Part shown: in pieces, positions 1-8,993 of the stretch
How positions within the stretch are numbered: position 1 is the stretch's first letter
How the letters are laid out: each line of letters starts with the position of its first letter
From: Cryptomeria japonica
Taxonomy: Eukaryota > Streptophyta > Pinopsida > Cupressales > Cupressaceae
DNA length: 32,500 nucleotides
Assembly (NCBI RefSeq): GCF_030272615.1
Contig: NC_081407.1
Location: forward strand, 374,367,518 to 374,400,017
Direction: 5' to 3'
Position numbers and translations under genes: made by a program
The notes under the pieces: generated by a model
Told to the model about the DNA's origin: nothing
Database searches by the model: none
The model's input: only the letters and a program-made list of their open reading frames with translations

Positions 1-80
1 GATGTCCAATACTTACCGGTAAATACACTAACCAGTGAACTAGTATAGGTAGAGTGGCATTGTTTTTCAAAAAGAAAAAG
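1..80 (+). other. Probable 3' internal end of element C, with polypurine run
   Basis: No reading frame is visible. The stretch ends in a purine run at 69-80 (AAAAAGAAAAAG) directly before TGATGGC, which looks like a polypurine tract placed before a plus-strand 3' LTR. Element E has the same arrangement, with a purine tract followed by TGATGGC at 30180. If correct, the body of C lies to the left of this window. If C were a solo LTR, RNase H sequence of element D should appear here, and I do not see it. Confidence 0.4.
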
Positions 81-866
81 TGATGGCTTACAAATACATG
101 GAAACAACATTGATATTGAATGATCAAAGACTCAATCAGCTCAAGGAAAGATAGACTAAGCCAACCGGTCTATCATTCAAGAAGATCAATCACTTTCATG
201 ATGATGAAGTCACAAAAGGTGACTCAGGCAAGAAAAATTGAAGTTGTTTGCAAATCAGAATCTCATTGGCAAATAGGGGAAGAGACTTGATGCTAGCACA
301 ATAAACTAGCAATCAAAGGATGAACCGGTAATATAGAAGTGTGGTGGCATACCAGTACACCGGTATGATAAAAGGAAGACAGGTGATCACCATAAATCTC
401 AAAGCAATGATTAGTTATTCAGTTGCGGTGGCAAAAGATGAGTTGGTGAGCTTATGCCTATGCAAAATCACATGTTGGTAAGGTCAACTTTAGTTGTCAT
501 GCAGTCAAGCATGATTACATGTGAATTTTCTGGTTCGCACTTAATTGACTAAACATGAATTAGAAGTTACTATCTTTGGGAGATGCGGTGGCAGAATTTG
601 TTGAACACTTGGCAAAATTGTTGTAAGGTACATAGAGAAAGAGTGGGAGATTTTGAATTTTGAAATCTTCTAAAATACATGATTGCTTTGATTGATGGAA
701 TGCCTGAAAGTGTCAGTAGAAAATATATAAAGTGTTCTTGAGTTCATTCAAAAAAAAATTATCATGAAACTTGAAACAAGGAGATCTTGTTGAAGGCGAT
801 CCAAAGTGAAGAGCAAAGAGAGAGGAAGTGATAAGAGGTGTTATCACAATAGAGTGTGTTTGAGGC

Positions 867-1022
867 AGATCGACTAAGTGTAGATTTGAGAGATAGAGAA
901 CCAACAAAGTGTAGAGCCAAAGGTTAGAGGACCAGTTTAGTGCAGAGCCGAAGGTCAAAGGACCAACAGAGTGTAGTGCCAAGAGATAGGTGACCAGCTA
1001 AGTGAAGAGACAAAGGTGTAAG
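867..1022 (+). repeat. 31-base tandem repeat, about five degenerate copies
   Basis: Units begin near 867, 898, 930, 961 and 992 with the pattern GACCA(A/G)C...AGTGTAGAGCCAAAGG. The spacing is 31-32 bases and copies differ at several positions. It lies inside the LTR of C, upstream of the conserved AAATCCCTTAACTGGG blocks. Function is unknown; such repeats in LTRs can hold promoter elements, but nothing here shows that. Confidence 0.75.
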
Positions 1023-1240
1023 AAGAAAATCGGTGTTGTGTAGAGAAGACACAACTAGTGTGTATTAAGTGTGATGCATATTGAGATATGATCAAGCTAT
1101 TAGTAGCTAATTCAACAAATCATCCATCTATTGCTTTCTAACCACTGCAACATAAATCCCTTAACTGGGTGGACTTTAACAGGTCCCTATTTAAAATCCC
1201 TTAACTGGGTGACATCTTAATTGATGTTCTTAATTCCTTT

Positions 1241-1245
1241 AACCA
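1241..1245. repeat. Target-site duplication of element B, left copy
   Basis: AACCA immediately left of the B LTR start (TGATAGTATG). The identical AACCA follows the other B LTR at 17934-17938. Confidence 0.9.
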
Positions 1246-2708
1246 TGATAGTATGATGAATGAATAAGTATCTGGTAGAATACTGAGAGAGGGGGGTGAA
1301 TCAGTTTATTGAAAAACTGATACAAAGTTCCCAAACTCAAACTCAGTCAAACAAAGTAAACATATCTCAGTCAATATCAATATTCATAGGAATACTTGAC
1401 ATTAACCAGTTTAACTATTAAGACAACTTTAATAGTAAACACCTTCAATATTGTAAACATCAACAATGCTTAATCATAACTCAACATATTCATCTCTCAA
1501 TGCTTATACTTAACATGCCTTATCAGAAGTTAATCAAATCAACAAATAAGATCACAACCACTGAAGCATTCACCACTTGACACAAATGTTTATACATGGA
1601 AAACCCAAATAGATAAAAACCATGATGAGATGGGACTCACATGGATAGCTATTTGAACTCTTTCAAAGTTCACCCTATTAGGAGCCAAATCCTATTAGAG
1701 CTTTACAATAAGTCTTGTTAAGAACTATTCCGGTTAGGAATCACCCAGTTGAGGGATTTACAAATATGCCTTGTTAGAAGCACAATACCCTGTTAGGAGT
1801 AACCTCACTAGAGGATTTTAGAATCCAAGCTAATAGACCACCTTGTTAGAGGATTTAATGAGTAACCAAGCTTGTTAGAGCTTACTTAGTTAAGGGATTT
1901 TACTTCTGCTATAATTGTTAGAAAACAACAAGTTTTCTTGATCTGTCTAAATAGCACTATCTTTGCTTGATCAGATCCTTCTAAGCTTAAATATGCCTTC
2001 ACTCAAAGTGAAAATCCATTCACTAGTTGGGAAACCACACACTTAATAGCTTTTCTATCAACCTTGCCAACAACCTTTACAAACAACTTCATCAACCTTA
2101 AATACAAAGCAATCAGGTCAGTAACACAACAAAAACCTAGTTCTCATCATTGAGATTACAAACAAGTCAGTTCAATCTTGACCATTGTAAATCATAACAA
2201 CCATTGCAAATCATAACAATCTCTTCACATTCTTCAAGATAATTCCAACTGCTACATGATCATTACTCCATTGGATTTTGCAGCCCATCACACGTTGTGC
2301 ATTAAATGCAATCCACTTTGCTCCTTCCCTAGACAATAAGCAAACGTGCCAAACCAATTTGAATTTATCCTCATATAGTGATCACACATGTCTCCATCAT
2401 TACCGCTCATAAAAGAATAAACCAACAAACTTGATCGGTTAGGGTTTAACAACTGATAGGGTTTTACTGGTTACATTACATAGAATGGTTTACCCCTTCA
2501 CACCGGTTCACTGGTTCAACTCACAAACTTTACATACACCGGCTACAACATCTTTTACAACTCTCTTCTTACCAGTTACAAGCCAATATAAAAAACAACA
2601 ATATCAACAATAACATGAATACCTTATATCGGTTCAAATGACATTAATGACAACATATCATTAATGCAATCTCTATGAAAAATACCAAACAAACTCAAAA
2701 TGCCAACA
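1246..2708 (-). mobile_element. 3' LTR of element B
   Basis: 1,463 bases, TG...CA bounded (TGATAGTATG...TGCCAACA on the plus strand), matching 16490-17933 along its whole length. It contains the reverse of the shared LTR motif at 1283-1304 and several GTTAGAGGATTT-like blocks at about 1670-1910. No open reading frame is supported. Confidence 0.92.
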
Positions 2709-2714
2709 ATCTTC

Positions 2715-3868
2715 TATTGGAATAATGATATATTTGTCATTAGTAAATAACACTTAGTGAAAACACTTATTCGATTTTGAATGCTTACCGAGCTCATCAC
2801 TCAGTCCACAGCCTATACCGAGCATTCGGTAAAGCTTACCGATTAAACAGTTCATACCAAGCAGTAAGACTATTACCGAGCATATGAGACAAACAACAGT
2901 AACCGAGAAGTCAGTTCTTACCGAGTTACCAGTGGTTACCGAGTGACACTATATCTACCGAGTTCCAAGCTACACTTCAGGACTAGTATGGACCGAGCTT
3001 CTACTCTTACCGAGAGCATGACGATGCCGAGTACTGTAGTGGACGTCGTGTGTCAGAAGATCACCGAGCCAGCTTGAGGAACCAAGTATCTACCGACTCA
3101 GTAATATTTTGTTCACCTATGTAAGGCCGACTTAAGAATGAGTTTGTGTTATTAATTTGTATGAGGCCAACTTTATGAAATGTAAATGTAATTATGGACG
3201 GTATATATGTGATGTATTGTACCATCTGTAATCGGGAATAAAAAAAATGTATGTAAGGTATATGAATATGCGAAATTAGAAAGAGCAGAGCAGAAACTGC
3301 ATTAAGGCAGCAGATCAGAACATTTTCGCAGAGTCAGTAAAGGAGCAGAATCGACATATCTATCTCAGAAGGAGATCAATACTCAACAGATCTTATCAGC
3401 AATAAAGTTGAAAGTCAAGATCTACTGTTTCATCCTAACAGTTGAATCAGTTTGTAAATCCTTTTACCGGGTAGACTTAACAGTCTTTTGTAAATCTCTT
3501 AACCGAGTGCATACTTCATTGTATGTCTGTAAATCCTCTAACAAGGTGGACCTAGCAGTCCGAATTTGCTTCTAACAGGGTAGATCATCAGAAGTGATCA
3601 TTGTAAGCCTTAACCGGCCAACTTTTACTGCAGTACCAAAGTTTTGTGGGTACCATCCCCACCCCAGTTTTACTTTCTATTTGGAAGGTTTCTGGGTCAC
3701 CAAATCTTTGTGTTAAGTGTTGTGAATGATTATACTTTCATGCATATAGTAGATTAAATGAATGAATGGTTTAATATATGCAAGTGCAGAAATGAATTAA
3801 AAGTTTTAAGTGTTACTGATTCACCCCTCCCCTCTCAGTAACTTGGTTAGTCCTGAATATTTTCAACA
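2715..3868 (+). mobile_element. Solo LTR S, plus strand, related to the LTR of element A
   Basis: A 1,154-base LTR-like block with no internal region. It starts TATTGG (probably TGTTGG with G to A) and ends TTTTCAACA. It is flanked by TCTTC (2710-2714) and TCTCC (3869-3873), a target duplication with one mismatch. It carries the shared LTR motif at 3817-3839, many ACCGAG words at about 2785-3100, and a GTGGGTACCATCCCCACC segment that matches the reverse of the A LTRs at about 7655. Recombination between two LTRs is the usual origin of such solo copies. It splits the polypurine tract of B. Confidence 0.8.
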
Positions 3869-3879
3869 TCTCCCCCTTT
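3869..3879 (-). other. Polypurine tract of element B (displaced by solo LTR S)
   Basis: TCTCCCCCTTT on the plus strand is AAAGGGGGAGA on the coding strand. It would sit directly beside the 3' LTR end at 2708 if S were absent, with 2709 providing the first base. This is where plus-strand DNA synthesis would be primed. Confidence 0.8.
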
Positions 3880-4249
3880 GGAATTAATGGCAATACAAAT
3901 ATTAACGCATCTGATTGCTACTGAGATTGGTGAATAGGAATCCTGGTTTACATTACCAAGTATTCACCTTATTCTTTGTGTCTTTAGCCTATTGCTAGTG
4001 AATAGGAATCTTGGTTTACATTACCAAGTATTCACCTTGTCAGACACATAATTTTTCTCCTCAATCACATAATTCTTCTCCCCCTTTGACAACAATACCA
4101 AAGTGAAAGTATAGCATGTAATTTTGTTCTCACTGTGTATCAACATCATTCTACAACTTGATGCTCCCCCTATGGAATACATCCACTCCTTCATCAATCC
4201 ATATAAGATTCTACAAGTGATTCAAGGACTGATGTAACTAGCATCATGT
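3880..4249 (-). other. 3' non-coding internal region of element B
   Basis: Lies between the RNase H end and the PPT. No reading frame is supported. It holds two hairpin-forming direct repeats (3929-3970 and 3998-4038) and further PPT-like pyrimidine runs near 4078 (TTCTCCCCCTTTGACAAC) and 4163 (GCTCCCCCTATGG). Confidence 0.7.
3929..4038. repeat. Two direct repeats, each able to fold into a hairpin
   Basis: Copies at 3929-3970 and 3998-4038 are about 41 bases and nearly identical (one C/T difference). Each has outer arms GTGAATA/TATTCAC and inner arms CTTGGT/ACCAAG (CCTGGT in the first copy) around the loop TTACATT. The second copy pairs perfectly in both arms, with a bulge of about five bases on one side. 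Function is unknown. Confidence 0.8.
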
Positions 4250-5083
4250 TCAACTGACTTCATGAAGAGCGAAAACCCCCAATTGACTTCTAAGATACTC
4301 AAAAGTGGTCTTACATAGAGGTTTGGTAAAGATATCTACAAGTTGCTCCTTGGTAGAAACATGCTCCAAGATAACATCTTTACTTTGAACTTTTTCCCTC
4401 AAGAAGTGATATTTCAATTCAATGTGCTTAGTCCTTGCGTACAAAATGATATTTTTTGAAATGTTTATTGCACTTGTATTATCACACAACATCTTTATAG
4501 GTTCTGAGATTTTCATCTTTGAACCTTCTAAAATGTGCCTCATCCACATAGCTTGTGTGCAATTCATATAAGCTACTTCATATTCAGCTTCAGCAGTAGA
4601 TTGTGAAGTGCAACTCTGCTTTTTACTACTCCAAGAGACTAACCTTCCTCCTAGAAAGAATGCTCCACTGGTAGTACTCTTTTGGTCATCAATATTTCCT
4701 ACCCAATCAACATCTGCATATGCCTCCAAGTCAAAATCTCCACCATATGGATACCATAATCCATAATCAATAGTACCTTTCAGATATCTAAAGATTCTCT
4801 TAGTTTCCATCGGATGTGCCTCCTTTGAATTCTTCTGAAATCTAGCCACAATACCAACTACATGGGCAATATTTGGTCGACTGTGAACAACATAGTGTAG
4901 TTTTCCAATCTTTGACCTGAATTCCTTTTCATCTACAGACTTAGATGCATCTTCCTTGAACAATTTAAAACCTATAACCATTGGGGTTCCAATTGGTTTA
5001 CAGTCACTCATACCGAAAGTCTTCAAAACCTCCTTCACATACTTGGATTGAGTAATGAAAATACCATTCTTCATCTGTCATAT
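4250..5083 (-). pseudogene. Element B copia RNase H and C-terminal pol
   Basis: This is the last part of the copia polyprotein. It degrades the RNA strand of the RNA/DNA hybrid during reverse transcription. Family features are visible in order: the RT thumb-end region (GIFITQSKYVKEVL, TPMV), the RNase H segment with YADVDWVGN, WSSKKQSC, STAEAEY, LCDNTSAINISKN and RTKHIELKYHF, then the terminal DIFTKPL. The open part begins at 5074 with no internal stop and ends at 4250-4252. A stop at 5084-5086 separates it from the RT frame, which is in the same register, so the two were one protein. It is inactive as part of B. Confidence 0.9.
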
Positions 5084-5884
5084 CTATAAGCCTATGAATT
5101 TTTTTATTTCCCCTACTAATGACATTTCAAATTCATTCTTCATTTCATCTGTAAAACAATTACTCATGTCATCATTTCCTCCAAATATAATGTCATCTAC
5201 AAATACTTCACTGACCAGTATATCATCTCCTTCAGACTTGAGATAAATGTTGTTGTCATCACTGGTTCTAGCAAAGCCTATCTTCATTAGATGAGTATGA
5301 AGTCTTTCACACCATGCTCTGGGTTCCTTCTTTAGTCCATACAAAGCTTTGTGCAATTTGCATACCATGTCTTCCTTATCTGTTAATGCATAACCATCTA
5401 GCTGCTCTATATAGACCTCTTCTTCCAGTATCCCATTCAAGAATGCAGACTTGACATCCATCTGGTATACTTTGAACTTCTTATGAGCTGCAAATACAAG
5501 TAGTGTTCTGACACCTTCCAGTCTTGCTACTGGTGCAAAAGTTTCTCCATAGTCTTCTCCTTCTTGTGCATAACATTTGCATACTAATCTTGCCTTATTA
5601 CAAACTACAATACCATCTTCATTTAACTTGTTTCTGAATACCCATTTAATACCTATAACATTCTTGTTTACAGGTCGAGGTATTAGGGTCCAAGTGTTGT
5701 CCTTCTCAATTTGTTCCAACTCCTCCTCCATAGCTTTCAGCCAATGATCATCACCAAATGCCTCTTTAGCATTTCTAGGTTCAAAAGTGGATATCATGCA
5801 AGAGTTCTCTCTTATACTCCTTCTAGTTAGTACTCCACAATCCTTATCCCCAATTATCTGTTCAGGAATATCATTCAGTCTCAC
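5084..5884 (-). pseudogene. Element B copia reverse transcriptase
   Basis: RVT_2-type reverse transcriptase copying element RNA into cDNA. 266 codons are open. Visible motifs run from NTWTLIPRP and GIKWVFRNK, through ARLVCKCYAQ (the family usually has KGYAQ, so G to C), FAPVARLEGVR, YQMDVKSAFLNG and EEEVYIEQ, to ALYGLK. The catalytic box is FVDD at about 5195-5203, where the family normally has YVDD; the YVDD of element D in this window gives a direct comparison. The frame continues into RNase H after one stop (5084-5086) and back into the linker at 5885. The start is not a true initiation site, as this is the middle of a polyprotein. Confidence 0.93.
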
Positions 5885-6202
5885 ATAATTAGGAATAACA
5901 TGATCATTCTCTTTAGGTTCAGCTTCTTCATTGTCATCTTCCTCTGAATTTATTTATTCTGACTGAACAAGTACATCAGGATTTGTTTTACCGGTTTCTA
6001 ATTTAACAATTTTTGGTTCTAAAAGAAAAATGTAAGGATCTTCATCTGTCTTCTCAAAAATGGTTCCTTTTGATATTTTAGGACATTCATCTACACGAAC
6101 ATCAGCACTCATCAATTTTCTCTGACCGATTGTTGAAGAATTTATAGGCCTTACTCTTGGTGGAATAACCAAGAAACATGCCTTCATCACTCTTAGCTTC
6201 AA
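5885..6202 (-). pseudogene. Element B pol linker between integrase and RT
   Basis: Hydrophilic spacer of the copia polyprotein, in the same register as the RT frame. It has stops near 5954 and in 5885-5953. The upstream end (ACFLVIPPRVRP) corresponds to the end of integrase, where copia proteins read roughly FLGY...K.Y. No catalytic residue is expected here, and the acidic, variable sequence is typical of this linker. It is broken with the rest of B. Confidence 0.7.
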
Positions 6203-6912
6203 ACTTGCTTAAGTAGTCACCTCTTTTAATAAAACATTTTCTACCAAATATTTTAAAATAGCTAACATCAAGTGATCTCCCATACTAGTACTCATATGGG
6301 GTTTAGCTAACATCAAGTGATCTCCCATACCAGTACTCATATGGGGTTTTGTCCTTACCTCTTTTTACCAGAACTCGGTTAATTGTGTAGACAGTCGTAA
6401 TTGCATCTTCTTTCCAAAAGGTTTTTGATACACCTCCTTGTATCAACATAGTTCTAGCAGCTTCAACCACTGACCAATTGTTTCTCTCTGCTATACCATT
6501 ATGTTTTGGTGTCCTTGGTGTAGAAAGTTGTCGCTTGATACCATTATTATCACAATATTTAGTGAGCTCTATAGAAGTGAATTCACCGCCTTGATCTATT
6601 CTTAGACATTTTATCTAAGAATGTGATCCACATCATCCTTGAACAATCATCAGTGAAGATCATAAAGTATTTGTCACCTTGAATGCTTCTTGTTCTTATT
6701 GGTCCACATAGGTCTATATGAACCAAATCTAACAAGTGCTCTACTGAGAAGGACTTGCTCTTGAAAGTTGAATAAGTCATCTTTCCTAGTTGACATTCTT
6801 TACAAAGAGCATTAACTGGTTTGTCTAGCTGAGGCAGACCTCTTACTGTCTTAGACTTGCTTTCTTTAATAATATTCTCAAAATTTATATGACAAAATCT
6901 CCTATGCCAAAG
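6203..6912 (-). pseudogene. Element B copia integrase core, frameshifted
   Basis: The integrase joins cDNA to the chromosome. The catalytic triad can be followed: Asp in HIDLCGP (about 6712-6714), Asp in RIDQGGEF (6594-6596) and Glu in NGIAERNN (6486-6488). The last two are separated by 35 residues, as in the D,D(35)E family. The distance between the two Asp codons is 118 bases here against 189 in element D. So B has lost about 71 bases, not a multiple of three, which explains the change of frame near 6600. A 45-base tandem duplication lies downstream at 6260-6349. Not functional. Confidence 0.85.
6260..6349. repeat. 45-base tandem duplication in element B integrase
   Basis: 6260-6304 and 6305-6349 are adjacent copies beginning AGCTAACATCAAGTGATC. 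They differ at one base (ACTAG versus ACCAG). The unit is 15 codons, so the frame is kept. It falls in the C-terminal integrase region just before the conserved PYEYWYG-like stretch. Confidence 0.9.
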
Positions 6913-7443
6913 CTAGCTATCATATATTTTTGCAATTAGACAGTTGCTTATTTTAGGATTGAGATGAAATAGATTACCTCTGGTCTGTTTGCCAGTTGCA
7001 ATCAATTCACCTTTGTTGTCAAAGATTTTGCATATACCATTTCTAAAATCCAGTAGGTAACATCTGTCATTAAGTTGTGCCACACTTAATAGATTATGCT
7101 TTAGGCCTTCAACCGAAAAGACATCATCAACACTTCTCTTCCCATTAAGAGAAATAACTCCCTTACCTTTTACCATACAGGGTGAGTCATTGCCAAATCT
7201 GACAACACCGCCATCAAATTCCTTCAGGGAAAGAAATTTGCTCCGATCACTGATCATGTGATATGAACAACCACTATCAATAATCCAATCATCAGAGTTA
7301 TCCATTCTGGATACTAGTTCCTTCTTATCTGATACTTCTTCCTTAATTTCTACAAACACAATATCTTCACTAGCATCATCATCAAATTCATCATCAATAA
7401 TACCACTGTCAATAGCTACAAGACAATCCCTCTTGCCTTTACC
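6913..7443 (-). pseudogene. Element B protease and GAG-pre-integrase region
   Basis: The aspartic protease cleaves the polyprotein. Its active-site box DWIIDSGCSYHM is visible (catalytic Asp at about 7276-7278), followed by FLSLKEFDGGVVRFG and LKHNLLSVAQLNDRCYLLDF, typical of the protease end and the pre-integrase segment. A stop lies at 6913-6915. The upstream part is acidic and low in complexity (DDEFDDDASED). The frame starts at the TTACC duplication made by element A; four codons further right on the open frame belong to the A LTR. With A and one TSD copy removed, the distance to the gag frame is a multiple of three, so gag and protease were one frame. Confidence 0.9.
7439..7443. repeat. 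Target-site duplication of element A, left copy
   Basis: TTACC directly before TGTTAGGCCC. The identical TTACC is at 15532-15536 beyond the other LTR. Confidence 0.9.
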
Positions 7444-8641
7444 TGTTAGGCCCAATATGGAAAGCTAATGTACTGAGAGGGGAGGGGTGAATCAGTACTC
7501 CAAAACCTTTCTTCAATAATAACCTTACTGTTATGCATAAACAGAATAGTGCAGTAACATAAAATAAAGTTAAAACAAACAGATAACAAACATACATGAT
7601 TCACTCCATAACACATATATTTTGGTTACGCAGAAACTCTTGGTTAGAGAGAAAAACTGTGGTGGGGATGGCACCCACAACTTCACTACTGCAATAATAA
7701 AGAGTGCTTGGTTAGAGCTACATATTTAGCTATTTCTAATAGCTTACCCTATTAGGAGTAACAAGATCTGTTAGATCTACCTTGCTAAAGGATTTTACAA
7801 CACTTTATCTGAATGATGCATCTAGTTAGAGGATTTACAATTTATAGAGTTGGTTAGATTCTTTTACCCTATTAAAGGTTTTTCTTTCAACTTCACAATA
7901 TTACAATAAAATCATTACAAATATCTGCAACTTTACATCTGAAATGTTATAGCAGATTCTATGTGCTCAGAATAAGATTACCTTTCTTATAGCATACCTT
8001 GGTAACTTATAAAGTAACTCGGTAAACCCTTTTGTTTACTCTATTCTTTGACTGTTCTCTAATAACCTTCTCGGTGACCTCTGTGTCTCTGTAATAGTCA
8101 TAATACTTAGTGATTTCTCATGCATCACATAAGTCTTGCTTGATACACATGTGCACACACATTTCTCATTCTTTTCTAACCCTGAATACATGTTGTATAG
8201 ATAGATCTCTTAAGTCGGTGATCTGAGTCATTGCTTTGATCTTACAAACATGATTTCTCGAATGAATAACCAAACAAAATATTTCACTGGTTAGATTGAC
8301 CTTGTAATCATACACAATCTTCTAGTGAAATTTCCAATGTGATAACAGTTAGATGTGCCTCAATCTTGTAACATGTTTTCATGTGCATGTCTAGGTTCAA
8401 TGTATCTGATAACACGTTTCACTCGGTGAATATCAACTCGGTGTGTTAACTTTACTGCTCGGTAGCCATAAAAGGATACTCGGTATTGGACTCCGTGACT
8501 GTTTTCCTTCTGTAACCGACTAGACTGTTCATATCAACTTCTCTGTGTGTACCGACTATATGATTCAGTATTGCTAACCAACTAGAATATATAGTATGAC
8601 TTTTAATATAAAAACTAATGGCAATTTGAGAAGTAGTAACA
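7444..8641 (-). mobile_element. 3' LTR of element A
   Basis: 1,198 bases, TGTTAGG...AGTAACA on the plus strand, matching 14320-15531 end to end. It lacks about 16 bases present in the other copy near 15359-15374. The shared LTR motif is at 7472-7496 (reverse), and many CTCGGT words are scattered near its right part. Confidence 0.95.
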
Positions 8642-8653
8642 ATCTCCCCTTTT
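8642..8653 (-). other. Polypurine tract of element A
   Basis: ATCTCCCCTTTT on the plus strand, which is AAAAGGGGAGAT in element sense, immediately before the 3' LTR. It is the plus-strand priming site. Confidence 0.9.
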
Positions 8654-8993
8654 GACATTAGTTGAGATGTTTGACAAAAACTACTTTCAAAGTCATAGCT
8701 CAAAAATCTATATATATTGCAAAATGACTATACATGACAATATATACAATAGTCAATGAAATAGTATATGCAGATATACTCCCCTTATCATTATTTTGTA
8801 CATAACTTAGATTTTGCATGCTCAGTTTTGTTCTGTGCTTGTGTGCTCTGATTGCTCTGTATATTCTGCTCGGTATACTCCCCTTGTATACAATACTCAA
8901 AAGTGTGTTACCAAAAACTGTGTCACTCTCCAAATATAGTATTACTACCCCTTTGTCTAGTATTACTCCCCCTTTTTGACAAACATCAAAAAC
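8654..8993 (-). other. 3' non-coding region of element A
   Basis: No reading frame is supported. Further PPT-like runs occur near 8780 (ACTCCCCTTATC), 8877 (ACTCCCCTTGTATAC) and 8965 (ACTCCCCCTTTTTGAC). Confidence 0.6.

Larger units (their letters stand above)
81..1245 (+). mobile_element. LTR of element C, left part (split by element B)
   Basis: This is non-coding LTR sequence in plus orientation. It is assigned because its right edge joins smoothly to 17939-18292 once element B and one AACCA copy are removed. Both sides carry the same spaced blocks (AAATCCCTTAACTGGGTG at about 1152, 1194 and 17981). The rejoined LTR would be about 1,519 bases, close to the 1,559 bases of the LTR of E. The left boundary at 81 is inferred from TGATGGC after a purine run and could be wrong. 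A set of 31-base tandem repeats lies at 867-1022. Confidence 0.55.
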
